Assembly (NCBI RefSeq): GCF_024169245.1
Contig: NZ_JALJWP010000001.1
Coordinates: 3,907,501-3,971,500, forward strand
Reading direction: 5' to 3'
Source: Pseudomonas koreensis
GTDB lineage: Bacteria > Pseudomonadota > Gammaproteobacteria > Pseudomonadales > Pseudomonadaceae
DNA length: 64,000 nt
Shown in pieces: positions 31,625 to 40,703 of this stretch. Below the pieces are notes generated by a model. The model was given only the letters and a program-made list of their open reading frames with translations. It was not told where the DNA came from and ran no database searches. Positions within the stretch are counted from its first letter, which is position 1. The number at the start of each line of letters is the position of its first letter. The translations under genes were made by a program, and so were the position numbers.

Positions 31625-34234
31625 TCAGGTCACCCGACCTTTTTTGCTCACGGGCGACAGCCTTGAAGTGCGCAGCAAATCAGCAAAAGCTGCCTTGTCG
31701 ATCGGCCGGCTCATGAAGTAGCCCTGCACCTCGTTGCATTGATCCTTGCCGAGAATCGCCAGTTGCTCTTCGGTTTCCACACCTTCGGCAGTCACCGTCA
31801 GACCCATGGCTTTACCCAGACCGATGATCGCCTGGACCACGGCACGGTCGTTGCTGCCGCTACTGATCGAGGCGATAAAGCGCTTGTCGATCTTGATCCC
31901 GTCGAACGGGTAGGCACGCAGATAACCGAGCGACGAGTAACCGGTACCGAAGTCATCCATGTTCAGGCGTACGCCGAGTTCCTTGAGCTGGTTCATGGTG
32001 GTCAGCGCGCCGTCCGTGTCGTTGAGCATCACGTTCTCGGTGATCTCCAGTTCCAGGCGACTGGCCGGGAAACGCGTTTCGACCAGCACTTCGCGAACAT
32101 CCTCGACGACATCGCTCAGGGCAAACTGCGCGGGGGAGAGGTTGACCGACAGCAGGATGTCTTGCGGCCAGCCCAGCGCGGTTTCGCAGGCTTCGCGCAA
32201 GACCCAGCGGCCCAGCGGCACGATCAGGTCGGTCTGCTCGGCCAACGGAATGAACACGTCCGGCCCCAGCAGCCCCTGCGTCGGATGCTGCCAGCGCACC
32301 AGCGCTTCGACCGAAACGATCTGCTTGCCATCGACCTTGTAGCGCGGTTGATAGTGCAGCACGAACTCGTTGTGCTTGAGCGCATGGCGCAGGTCATCTT
32401 CCATTTGCCGGCGCGTCTGGATCTGGTCGCTCATGTGCGCTTCGAAATAGCACCAGGTGTTCTTGCCGTCGGACTTGGCTTGATACAGCGCGATGTCGGC
32501 ATAGCGGATCAGGTCACTGGCGACAAAACCGTGACGACGGCTGAGGGCGATACCGATACTTGCGCCGATGTGCAACGGATGTTGTTCGTAAAGAATGGGC
32601 TGATGCAGGCTGCCGATCAGGCGCGTGCAGAATTTGTCGATCTCGTGATGACTGTCCATGCCGTTGAGCACCACGACAAACTCATCACCGCCCAGGCGCG
32701 CGACGATGTCATTCTCTCGCGTGCAATCGCGCAGGCGCACGGCAACTTCCTGCAATACGGCATCGCCGGCCGGGTGGCCCAGGGAGTCGTTGATCGGTTT
32801 GAAATTGTCGAGGTCGATCATCAGCAGCGACAGCGGCGGTGCATGCTCCTTGAGGAGCAGGACTTCGTCCAGATAACGCGCCAGTTTGTTGCGGTTGGGC
32901 AGACCGGTCAGGGCGTCGTGCATCGACAGGTGCTGGATTTGCGCATGGGCGGCGACCTCGTCGGTGATGTCGCTGGCGGTACCGCGATAGCCAACGACCT
33001 TGTCCTTGTCGAAGATCGGCCGGGCGGAAAGCCGGCAGTGGCGCGGTTGTCCGGAGTGATCGCGGTAGGTGCAGCGTAAATCGCCGGCACTGTTCTCCTC
33101 GCTGAGTTTGCGCAGCCACAGCTCCAGCGGGGTGGTATCGCAGGTCAGCAACTCACCAATGTCTTGCCCCAGCCAGAAGGCTTGCGGGTAGCCGGTGACT
33201 TCGCTGAAACGCGCCGACAGATAGGTCAGAGCGAGCTGACCATCGACTTCCCAGATCCAGTCAGACGCCGCCTCGGCCACCGCGCGAAAACGTTCCTCAC
33301 TGGCTTCGAGCGCATGGTTGGCCGTCTCCAGTGCCTGATTCGACGCCTGCATGGCATGAATGCTGTTGTCGACGTATTGCGATGAGCGCAAGGCATGGCG
33401 GAAGAAATAGGCGGTCAGCAGCATCAGCACCAGAAACGTCGCGCCGAGCGGCGGCACCAGCGACCACAACAATTGCTGGCCGGGTCGCTGCAGGTCGGCG
33501 ACCAGGCTGTAGCCAGTGCTGTCGAGGGGCACGCGCGGCTGACCGGTTTCAATCGTTTCGTCCGGGGCAAGCGTCAGATTGGTCAGGCCATAACCGCTGC
33601 CGATCTTGCGCAGTTTGGTCGGGGTCAGCTTGTCGACGAACACCAGCACCGAGGTGTTTCTCAGTTCATCCAGCGGGCGTTCGTCGTTGGGAATGATCGC
33701 GGCAGCGGTAATCAACGCCGGCCAGCCTTCGAACAGCGAATAGCTGCTGACCGGCTTGGTCAGGTCAGGCTGCCCCAGCACTTGCTCGACCAGCGCCGGG
33801 GCGGGGGCTTGCAGCACCGTGGACACGTCGGTCTCGACCATCTGCCCACGAATCACCGCGTATTTGGTGCGCTTGCGATCAAGGACGAACACGCCGTCAT
33901 AGCCATCGGTGGTGAACAGGGTCTTGCCCATGTTCTGTTCGGTGTACGCCCATTCGGTGTCGACCGGCCCGCTCAAGGCCTCAAAGGCGCGGGTCCAGTA
34001 GGCGTAGCTGGTGATGTAATTTTTCGAGGCGGTGATGCGGTTTTCCACCGCCCGCACGGAATAGAACTGGTTCTGTTCCAGGTCTTTGGCATCGAGGGTA
34101 TTGGCGATGCCAAGCAATGTGCTGATTGCGGCAATGACGCCAGCAACGAACAACGCCCCAACCGCGATCGCCAGGCGTCGGGTTACGGCGCGTTGCGGGG
34201 TGGGGATTGGCTGCGCAGCAAGAGTAACGGCCAT
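31625..34234 (-). CDS. CHASE4-PAS-GGDEF-EAL c-di-GMP turnover protein
   Basis: 869 residues. An N-terminal membrane helix (about 18-40) and a periplasmic CHASE4-type sensor (to about 255) precede a second helix (about 260-280). Then come a coiled segment, a PAS domain (about 310-430), GGDEF (about 435-600) and EAL (about 610-860). The GGDEF motif is intact (ARLGGDEF). A REND I-site sits five residues before it, so product feedback is possible. The phosphodiesterase domain retains EALVRWQHP, DDFGTGYSS and EGVET. Either or both activities could work in vivo. The start ATG at 34232-34234 replaces a longer frame. It is a single gene, convergent with the oxidase genes and divergent from osmC-ycaO. 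Confidence 0.9.
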   Translation of the reverse strand: MAVTLAAQPIPTPQRAVTRRLAIAVGALFVAGVIAAISTLLGIANTLDAKDLEQNQFYSVRAVENRITASKNYITSYAYWTRAFEALSGPVDTEWAYTEQNMGKTLFTTDGYDGVFVLDRKRTKYAVIRGQMVETDVSTVLQAPAPALVEQVLGQPDLTKPVSSYSLFEGWPALITAAAIIPNDERPLDELRNTSVLVFVDKLTPTKLRKIGSGYGLTNLTLAPDETIETGQPRVPLDSTGYSLVADLQRPGQQLLWSLVPPLGATFLVLMLLTAYFFRHALRSSQYVDNSIHAMQASNQALETANHALEASEERFRAVAEAASDWIWEVDGQLALTYLSARFSEVTGYPQAFWLGQDIGELLTCDTTPLELWLRKLSEENSAGDLRCTYRDHSGQPRHCRLSARPIFDKDKVVGYRGTASDITDEVAAHAQIQHLSMHDALTGLPNRNKLARYLDEVLLLKEHAPPLSLLMIDLDNFKPINDSLGHPAGDAVLQEVAVRLRDCTRENDIVARLGGDEFVVVLNGMDSHHEIDKFCTRLIGSLHQPILYEQHPLHIGASIGIALSRRHGFVASDLIRYADIALYQAKSDGKNTWCYFEAHMSDQIQTRRQMEDDLRHALKHNEFVLHYQPRYKVDGKQIVSVEALVRWQHPTQGLLGPDVFIPLAEQTDLIVPLGRWVLREACETALGWPQDILLSVNLSPAQFALSDVVEDVREVLVETRFPASRLELEITENVMLNDTDGALTTMNQLKELGVRLNMDDFGTGYSSLGYLRAYPFDGIKIDKRFIASISSGSNDRAVVQAIIGLGKAMGLTVTAEGVETEEQLAILGKDQCNEVQGYFMSRPIDKAAFADLLRTSRLSPVSKKGRVT

Positions 34235-34454
34235 GTGCTCGTCCTTGATCCGGTGTCTTGTGAATCTAGAACAATGGCGCGGGCACAATGTTCAGATTGT
34301 TGTTCTATGACATCGCCTGATTTGTTCAAAGTGTAGCGAATCCCACGGGATTTCCAGCATGGCCGGCCAGCGGCGGATCCCGAAAGGGCGAGACTTCCCG
34401 CACAAAAACCGGATAATGGCCGCCATTCGTTTAGCCGTATTCTGGTAATCCCGC

Positions 34455-36659
34455 ATGGAAATCAAGGTCAACTTTCTCGACAACCTTCGACTTGAAGCCA
34501 AGTTCGACGACTTCACGGTAATCGCCGATCAACCCATCCGCTACAAAGGCGATGGCTCGGCACCGGGGCCGTTCGACTACTTCCTGGCGTCGTCGGCCTT
34601 GTGCGCGGCTTACTTCGTCAAGCTGTACTGCGACACGCGCAATATCCCGACAGAGAACATTCGCCTGTCGCAGAACAACATCGTCGACCCGGAAAACCGC
34701 TACAACCAGATCTTCAAGATTCAGGTGGAATTGCCCGCTGACATCTCTGACAAGGATCGCCAGGGCATCCTGCGTTCCATCGACCGCTGCACGGTAAAGA
34801 AAGTGGTGCAGACCGGCCCCGAATTCATCATCGAAGAAGTCGACAACCTCGACGCCGATGCCCAGGCCTTGTTGATGCCGCAGTCCGATTCCCAGGCGGG
34901 CACCTACATTGCCGGCAAGGACCTGCCGCTGGAACAGACCATCGCCAACATGTCGAAGATCCTTGCCGACCTCGGCATGAAGATCGAAATCGCATCGTGG
35001 CGCAACATTGTGCCCAACGTCTGGTCGCTGCATATCCGCGATGCGCATTCGCCCATGTGCTTTACCAACGGTAAAGGCGCGACCAAGGAAGGCGCACTGG
35101 CTTCGGCGCTGGGCGAGTTCATCGAGCGCCTGAACTGCAACTTCTTCTACAACGACCAGTTCTGGGGCGAAGACATCGCCAATGCCGAATTCGTCCATTA
35201 CCCGGACGAGAAATGGTTCAAGCCCGGCCCGAAAGACGAGCTGCCGAGCGAGATCCTCGACGAGTACACCCTCGGCATTTACAACCGCGACGGTGAGTTG
35301 CGCGGCTCGCACCTGTACGACACCAACTCCGGCAACACCCAGCGTGGCATCTGCTCGCTGCCGTTCGTGCGCCAGTCGGACGGTGAAGTGGTGTACTTCC
35401 CGTCCAACCTGATCGAAAACCTCTACCTGAGCAATGGCATGAGCGCCGGCAACACCCTGGCCGAAGCGCAGGTGCAGTGCCTGTCCGAGATTTTCGAGCG
35501 GGCGGTCAAACGCGAGATTCTGGAAGGCGAGATGGCCCTGCCGGATGTGCCGCAGGAGGTGCTGGAGAAATACCCGAGCATCCTCGCCGGCATCAAAGGC
35601 CTGGAAGAGCAGGGCTTCCCGGTGCTGGTCAAGGATGCCTCGCTGGGCGGGGAATTCCCGGTGATGTGCGTGACCCTGATGAACCCGCGCACCGGCGGCG
35701 TCTTCGCCTCGTTCGGCGCGCACCCGAGCCTGGAAGTCGCGTTGGAACGCAGCTTGACCGAACTGCTGCAGGGCCGCAGTTTTGAAGGTCTCAATGACTT
35801 GCCGCAGCCCACATTCTCCGGCCAGGCGGTCACTGAGCCGAACAACTTCGTCGAGCACTTCATCGATTCCAGCGGTGTGGTGTCGTGGCGCTTCTTCAGC
35901 GCCAGGCCAGACTTCGAATTCGTCGAGTGGGACTTCTCCGGCCAGGGCGAAAACTCCAACGCCGAAGAAGCCGCGACCCTGTTCGGCATCCTCGAAGACA
36001 TGGGCAAAGAAGTCTACATGGCGGTCTACGAGCATATCGGCGCCAAGGCCTGCCGCATCCTCGTGCCGGATTATTCGGAGATCTACCCGATCGAGGACCT
36101 GATCTGGGACAACACCAACAAAGCCCTGCAATTCCGCGCCGACATCCTCAATTTGCACAACCTCAGCAAGGTCGGCCTGCGCAATCTGGTCCAGGGCCTG
36201 GAACGCAGCGAGCAGGACGACTACACCGATATCACCACGCTGATCGGCATCGAGTTCGACGACAACACGCCGTGGGGCAAGCTGACGATCCTGGAGCTGC
36301 GCTTGCTGATCTACCTCGCGCTGCAAAAGTTTGACGAGGCCAAGGACCTGGTGGAGGCGTTCCTGCAATACAACGACAACACCGTTGAGCGCGGCTTGTT
36401 TTATCAGGCTGTGAATGTGGTGCTGGAGATGGAGCTGGATGAAGATCTGGAGCTGGAGGATTACGAAGCCAATTTCCGCCGGATGTTCGGTGACGAGCGC
36501 ATGGATGCGGCGATTGGATCGGTGAATGGCAGCGTGCGGTTCTACGGTTTGACGCCGACGAGCATGAAGCTGGAAGGGCTGGATCGGCATTTGCGCTTGA
36601 TCGAGAGCTATAAAAAGCTGCATGCGGCGCGGGCGAATGTGGCGGCTTTGGGGCTTTGA
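34455..36659 (+). CDS. ycaO: OsmC-YcaO fusion protein
   Basis: 734 residues. The N-terminal OsmC-like domain (about 1-150) is followed by a YcaO domain (about 190-560) with the ATP-binding helices LASALGEFIERLN and QVQCLSEIFERAVKREIL, and a C-terminal TPR-like region (to 734). E. coli YcaO (586 residues) lacks the OsmC domain; the fusion is common in Pseudomonas and related genera. YcaO proteins activate backbone amides with ATP. In E. coli YcaO is linked to ribosomal protein S12 beta-methylthiolation with RimO. No azoline/thioamide-type RiPP partner or precursor gene is nearby, so the RimO-related role is more likely than natural-product synthesis. The start at 34455 has no close upstream alternative. 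Confidence 0.9.
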   Translation: MEIKVNFLDNLRLEAKFDDFTVIADQPIRYKGDGSAPGPFDYFLASSALCAAYFVKLYCDTRNIPTENIRLSQNNIVDPENRYNQIFKIQVELPADISDKDRQGILRSIDRCTVKKVVQTGPEFIIEEVDNLDADAQALLMPQSDSQAGTYIAGKDLPLEQTIANMSKILADLGMKIEIASWRNIVPNVWSLHIRDAHSPMCFTNGKGATKEGALASALGEFIERLNCNFFYNDQFWGEDIANAEFVHYPDEKWFKPGPKDELPSEILDEYTLGIYNRDGELRGSHLYDTNSGNTQRGICSLPFVRQSDGEVVYFPSNLIENLYLSNGMSAGNTLAEAQVQCLSEIFERAVKREILEGEMALPDVPQEVLEKYPSILAGIKGLEEQGFPVLVKDASLGGEFPVMCVTLMNPRTGGVFASFGAHPSLEVALERSLTELLQGRSFEGLNDLPQPTFSGQAVTEPNNFVEHFIDSSGVVSWRFFSARPDFEFVEWDFSGQGENSNAEEAATLFGILEDMGKEVYMAVYEHIGAKACRILVPDYSEIYPIEDLIWDNTNKALQFRADILNLHNLSKVGLRNLVQGLERSEQDDYTDITTLIGIEFDDNTPWGKLTILELRLLIYLALQKFDEAKDLVEAFLQYNDNTVERGLFYQAVNVVLEMELDEDLELEDYEANFRRMFGDERMDAAIGSVNGSVRFYGLTPTSMKLEGLDRHLRLIESYKKLHAARANVAALGL

Positions 36660-36718
36660 AGGGCTGGCTTTGATGTTTCACTTTCGGCTTGGATGAGGCT
36701 GCGTGGCATAAACCGCAG

Positions 36719-36965
36719 CCCCTCACCCCAGCCCTCTCCCGAGGGAGAGGGAGCCGATATTCGGGCTTTTCAAGATTTGAGTTCGACTCGGTCTATCAAG
36801 TCGGCTTGAACCGCAGCCCCTCACCCCAGCCCTCTCCCGAGGGAGAGGGGGCCGATATTCGGGCTTCTCAAGATTTGAGTTCGACTCGGTTTTCCAGGTC
36901 GGCGTATTTCGACCAAACTCCGCGGTCAGTCCCCTCTCCCTCCGGGAGAGGGCTAGGATGAGGGG
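36719..36965. repeat. Palindromic element with tandem-duplicated left half
   Basis: The gap after ycaO contains CCCCTCACCCCAGCCCTCTCC ends (cut to 20 bases in text: CCCCTCACCCCAGCCCTCTC) at 36719 and again at 36817. Each is followed by CCGATATTCGGGCTT and GAGTTCGACTCG. An inverted end, GGGAGAGGGCTAGGATGAGG, runs to 36965. The repeat period is 98 bases. A related element with the same ends and the same GAGTCGAACTC core lies at 62250-62411. The right end overlaps the last codons of the thioesterase gene, so the protein's C-terminus (RKSPSS) is encoded by the element. Confidence 0.8.
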
Positions 36966-37474
36966 CTTTTGCGGCCATGCGCCGCATCCGCCAACTGCCC
37001 TGTATCCACCCGCACAAACACCGAATCGCCCACCGCCGTCAGCACTTCCCCCGCATACACCTCGCAAATCACCCGGGTCTTGCGCCCAACGTCACCTTCA
37101 ACCCGCGCGCGCAAGAGCAGCGGTACGCCCATCGGTGTGGGCTTGATGAACTTGATCCCGAGGTTGCCCGTGACGCAGTCGATGCGCGGCAGGCTGCCGG
37201 CTTCACGGTTTTCCGCACGGTAGTGCCAGGCCATGGCGGTCCAGTTCGAGTGACAGTCGACCAGCATGGCGATCAGTCCGCCGTAAACCAGATCCGGCCA
37301 ACCGCAGTATTGATCTTCGGGCAAGTGTTCGGCGATCACATGGCGGCCGTCTTCGTCCCAACAACTTTTCACGTGCAGGCCGTGCGGGTTGCGGCCGCCG
37401 CAGCCGTAACAAACGCCTTCGGGGGCGGCGAGGTCTTGCAGCGGGGTGTCGTGGCTGGACATGGCGGGTTTCAT
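36953..37474 (-). CDS. PaaI-type hotdog thioesterase
   Basis: A 173-residue single-hotdog acyl-CoA-type thioesterase. EGVCYGCGGRNPHGLH (about residues 19-34) and PDLVYGGLIAMLVDCHSNW (about 60-78) are typical of PaaI/UPF0152-like proteins; the GG-Asp-type active-site region lies in the latter. The ATG at 37472-37474 overlaps the stop of the diguanylate cyclase gene (ATGA). That favours this start over the internal MSSHD. Its last residues lie in the repeat element at 36719-36965. The substrate is unknown. Confidence 0.82.
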   Translation of the reverse strand: MKPAMSSHDTPLQDLAAPEGVCYGCGGRNPHGLHVKSCWDEDGRHVIAEHLPEDQYCGWPDLVYGGLIAMLVDCHSNWTAMAWHYRAENREAGSLPRIDCVTGNLGIKFIKPTPMGVPLLLRARVEGDVGRKTRVICEVYAGEVLTAVGDSVFVRVDTGQLADAAHGRKSPSS

Positions 37475-38628
37475 CCTGGAGTGGCGAGGCCGGACAGGCG
37501 CAAGCGGTTGCGGCCGCCGCGTTTGGACTCGTAGAGCGCGGCATCGCCAAGCTCGATCAGCGCCGCCAGACTGGCCGGCGGTTTGTCGAACAGGGTGGCG
37601 CCGATGCTCAAAGTCACCGCAGAGGACGTGGGATAGGTGTGCGACGCGAGGGCCAGAAACTGTTCGCGCAATGCGTTGCCCAGTTCAAGGATAGCTTCGG
37701 CTGAGGCGTTGTTGAGCAGCATCAGAAACTCATCGCCACCCAGCCGCGCCGTCAACGCATGGGGCGGCAGCTGGGCGCGGATCATCTCGCTCAGAGCAAT
37801 CAGCAAGCGATCACCGGCAATATGCCCGTACTGGTCGTTGACCAGTTTAAAGTTGTCGATATCGATCAACAGCAGCGCCCCTGGTTTTTGCGCGGACACG
37901 CCGGCCAGCAGGCGAGGCGTACGCTTTTCCAGGGCACGGCGGTTGTAGAGGGCCGTGAGCGGATCGCGCTCGGCGAGGCGGGCGATCTGCTTTTCCCGGC
38001 GATAGCGCTCAGTGCCAGTCATCGACAGAGCGATCAACATGATCGCCATCGCCCCCTCGACCAGCGAGATCTGAATGATCTCGCCGCGAAACGCAGCCAG
38101 ATCGATCAGCGTGCCGGGGATAACTACGGTCAGGGCCTTGGCCACATAAAAGATGCCGTGGCCGAGCAGCACATAACGCAGTTGCACCGCGCCGACGCTC
38201 AATGATTTGCCATGCGGACGCAGCAGCGAACTGGCCTTGAGTGTGGGAATCGCCACCAGCAGCGAGTTGGCCACCAGCATGGCTTTGGACCACAGCGGCC
38301 CGTCCGGCAAGAACAGCATGATCAGCCACGTGGCGAAAATCAGGTACCACGCCGGCGACAGTCGGGCCTGGGTGAAGCGAGCCACGCCGAGCAGGAAAAA
38401 GAAATGCGCGGTCAACAGCAGGCCGTTGGCGAACCAGATGCCCAGCAGCAGAAAACCGCTGCTGCGCAGCAGCGCGAGGGTGGAACCGATGGTGATGGTG
38501 GCGAAACCGGCGCTCCAGAACAGTAGCGAAGGCTCACGGATGCTGCGCCACTCGACCGCCAGGTACAGCGCGGCAGCGGCTGCGAGGGCGATCGTGATGG
38601 TCAGCATCGTTGGCGGGTCGAGCGGCAT
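37471..38628 (-). CDS. Membrane-bound diguanylate cyclase (GGDEF)
   Basis: 385 residues. Five or six hydrophobic segments (about 1-195) precede a basic linker and a GGDEF domain (about 215-380) with DPLTALYNRRALE and an intact ARLGGDEFLM active site. The allosteric I-site is absent: no RxxD lies five residues before GGDEF. It makes c-di-GMP from two GTP. The start was placed at 38628 (MPLDPPTML); MLTITI at 38607 is the alternative and the 105-base longer frame was rejected. Its stop overlaps the start of the thioesterase gene. Confidence 0.85.
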   Translation of the reverse strand: MPLDPPTMLTITIALAAAAALYLAVEWRSIREPSLLFWSAGFATITIGSTLALLRSSGFLLLGIWFANGLLLTAHFFFLLGVARFTQARLSPAWYLIFATWLIMLFLPDGPLWSKAMLVANSLLVAIPTLKASSLLRPHGKSLSVGAVQLRYVLLGHGIFYVAKALTVVIPGTLIDLAAFRGEIIQISLVEGAMAIMLIALSMTGTERYRREKQIARLAERDPLTALYNRRALEKRTPRLLAGVSAQKPGALLLIDIDNFKLVNDQYGHIAGDRLLIALSEMIRAQLPPHALTARLGGDEFLMLLNNASAEAILELGNALREQFLALASHTYPTSSAVTLSIGATLFDKPPASLAALIELGDAALYESKRGGRNRLRLSGLATPG

Positions 38629-38733
38629 TTCCGGGCAGGCCTGTCTGTATGGCAATAGGCCTGCGATTGTAAGCGTTTGGTCAGGTTTTTCGCAGGGGGC
38701 GCGTTGCCGGGCAGACCACTGGCGCTCCAGCAT

Positions 38734-38982
38734 TCACGCTTGCGCGGTCAGCCAGGTGTCGACAACGCGGCGATCGAGCTCTTCCCAATAGGCCATGCCC
38801 AGCACCCGCGTGGTGTTGAGCCCGCGCAGGTAACCGCGCAGTTGCTGGGCGGTGTCGCGGATCAATTGCGCATCGTCGGTGCTTTTGTCCAGCAGCACGG
38901 TTTCGTACTGGACCAGGTATTCCGCCACGCGCTCGCGATATTCGGGTAGCACGGCGTCTCGGATCAGATCAAACGTTCTCAA
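38734..38982 (-). CDS. Small hypothetical helical protein with a TTG start
   Basis: About 82 residues from a TTG at 38980-38982, preceded by GATGAGGG at good spacing. There is no ATG in this frame, and the alternative TTG at 39042 has no ribosome binding site. The protein is amphipathic and helical (PEYRERVAEYLVQYETVLLD, then QLIRDTAQQLRGYLRGLNTT). I recognise no family. It lies between the diguanylate cyclase and a divergent exported protein. Confidence 0.55.
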   Translation of the reverse strand: MRTFDLIRDAVLPEYRERVAEYLVQYETVLLDKSTDDAQLIRDTAQQLRGYLRGLNTTRVLGMAYWEELDRRVVDTWLTAQA

Positions 38983-39147
38983 GGCAAGACCCTCATCATT
39001 TTTTTGGTAGCTCCAGTGTGCATCAGTCAGCTCGGCACGCAACTATTGCTGGAAGTAATAGTGACCATCAAGAAACGCAAGTTCTGCTTTGCCAGCGATC
39101 GGCGGAAAATCGCCTCCATCGAAGACGCAGCTCAAGGAAATTGCGCG

Positions 39148-39789
39148 ATGAACATTCTGACTCGACTGGCAATGATCGCCCTGCTGATGGGCGGGTTGGT
39201 GACCGCACCGGCTTATGCAGACGACGCCCGGTCGTGTCACCTGCAACCCATCACCGCCAGCGCCTCGGCGTTGCAGCACACGCAGACCGTAGGTGTGTTG
39301 TTGAGTGAAAACACCTTGCAGAACCTGCAATACCTGGAGCGTTACCACGACATGGCGCTGAACGGCGCGAAAGACGCACTCGACTCGCGAATCCGTGATG
39401 CCTTTGTCGGCAGCTCCGACCCGGAACTGGCCCTCGACTGGCTGGTGAGTTCGCTGCAGCAGCAGTTCGTCTCGGTGACTGTTTACGACAATCTGGATGA
39501 GCTGGTTCAGGCCCATCCGGACGTGGTGGTCAAGCTCGACACCTTCAATCGCTTGCTGACCCAGCGCAACAGTCTGGTCGAGGCGCGCTTCTCAGCACGG
39601 TTCTACGACGCCGATCTGCAGTACATCGGCAAGGCGGAAGGGGCGATCGAGCGAGAGCTGCCTTCGGTCTGGGTGCACAACCAGGCGGCGCCGCAAATCG
39701 CCGCACAGATCAATCAGCAGCGTGACCTGCAACTCAACGCGCTGAAGCAATTCGATGTGTCGCTCAAGGCGCTGGTGGCGTCGAGCTGA
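39148..39789 (+). CDS. Exported hypothetical protein
   Basis: 213 residues with a signal peptide (MNILTRLAMIALLMGGLVTA, cleavage near PAYA at about residue 26). The mature part begins DDARSCHLQPITAS, and its remaining 185 residues are mixed alpha/beta. They include VSVTVYDNLDELVQAHPDVV and RNSLVEARFSARFYDADLQY. I recognise no named domain; the pattern suggests a periplasmic protein. The ATG at 39148 follows AAGGAAATTGCGCG. It lies 86 bases before a lipoprotein gene on the same strand. Confidence 0.7.
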   Translation: MNILTRLAMIALLMGGLVTAPAYADDARSCHLQPITASASALQHTQTVGVLLSENTLQNLQYLERYHDMALNGAKDALDSRIRDAFVGSSDPELALDWLVSSLQQQFVSVTVYDNLDELVQAHPDVVVKLDTFNRLLTQRNSLVEARFSARFYDADLQYIGKAEGAIERELPSVWVHNQAAPQIAAQINQQRDLQLNALKQFDVSLKALVASS

Positions 39790-39874
39790 TTCTCAAAAAT
39801 TTAATGGCAGCGGCGATGCCGTGAAGTCGAGCCGCTGCCGGTTGAACCGAACCTTTATTTTCAGGATTACCCCG

Positions 39875-40216
39875 ATGCGTCCTTTATTCGTGCCTGTCAT
39901 GGCTTTGGCTTCCTTGTTGCTCGCTGGTTGTGCTTCGGCGCCGAACGATCCGACCCTGACGTTGCAGACCAGCAAGACGCCTGCGCAGTACGCTGAGTGT
40001 GTGGTGCCGAAGTTGCAGGGCAGTGCGTTGAATCCGACGGTTTCGCAGAGTCAGCGCAGTTATCGGATTGTGGTGCCGAGCAAGGTGTCGGCGGATAACG
40101 TGCTGGAGGCGTACAAGGCGGGGAAGGGTGGCAAGGTGTTCATTTATGAGCGGCATTTGCTGGCGTCGAATTTGTTGCCTTCGAGTTTTGAGCGGGCGGC
40201 TCAGGATTGCATTTGA
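39875..40216 (+). CDS. Small lipoprotein
   Basis: 113 residues with a type II signal peptide and lipobox LLAGC (lipidated Cys at residue 19). The mature protein carries a NPTVSQSQRSYRIVVPSKVS segment and two further Cys residues (AECVV, QDCI). It is probably anchored in the outer membrane, given Ala/Ser rather than Asp after the lipid Cys. I recognise no family. It is followed by a Rho-independent terminator at 40280-40318. Confidence 0.75.
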   Translation: MRPLFVPVMALASLLLAGCASAPNDPTLTLQTSKTPAQYAECVVPKLQGSALNPTVSQSQRSYRIVVPSKVSADNVLEAYKAGKGGKVFIYERHLLASNLLPSSFERAAQDCI

Positions 40217-40279
40217 TCTGAGCGCTTGGGTGGTTTTTTACAGAGCTCCTTTGGTTGGCCGCAACCAACCAATTTTTTC

Positions 40280-40318
40280 GCCCCACACTGGTTTTCCGGT
40301 TGTGGGGCTTTTTTTTTT
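40280..40318 (+). terminator. Rho-independent terminator after the lipoprotein gene
   Basis: GCCCCACA-ctggttttccggt-TGTGGGGC is followed by ten T residues. It lies 63 bases after the lipoprotein stop on the plus strand and is a textbook intrinsic terminator. Confidence 0.85.
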
Positions 40319-40319
40319 G

Positions 40320-40680
40320 GCTTGGCGGCCTTTGGGCCGACCATGCTCTTCGGGTTTTGGGTGTATATCCGTTTTTTTGGGTGTTGCGGGTGGCGGTTCC
40401 GCTCTTACAGCGGGTCACTTTGGCAAACGCCCCAAAGTAACCAAAGGTCTGTGCCCTGACGTTCGGCCCGCTCGCTTAGGCTCGGGGTTCCTTCGCTGCG
40501 GGATCGATCCTGGCGCAGCGGCTCCGGCTTGCTTCGCTGCACCTCCTTCCGCTGTGTACGACTGCGTCGTACGGTCGCTGCGCTCCCACGCCCGGATCAA
40601 TCCCTGCGCTCAGCCTGCCGACGGGCTCCAGGATCAAAAGCGGAACTCGAGCTAACGCTCATCGTATTGGGTGGCGGGGC
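40320..40680. repeat. Gene-free stretch resembling a dispersed Pseudomonas intergenic repeat
   Basis: No credible gene is present in about 360 bases. The stretch has several short inverted segments (GGGTCACTTTGGCAAACGCC near 40414, then TCGTACGACTGCG-type dyads near 40555). From memory it resembles a repeated intergenic sequence found many times in fluorescent pseudomonads. I cannot confirm that from one copy. Confidence 0.4.
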
Positions 40681-40703
40681 GGCCTGCCTGGTTTGATTTC
40701 GCT

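Noticed and set aside
34431..36623. 730-codon open frame opposite ycaO
   Set aside because: The sense strand encodes a clear OsmC-YcaO protein. The antisense frame shows only GC-driven openness.
34455..36659. Azoline/thioamide RiPP cluster based on YcaO
   Set aside because: No precursor peptide, E1-like or TfuA partner or dedicated protease is nearby, and this YcaO is the OsmC-fused E. coli-like type.
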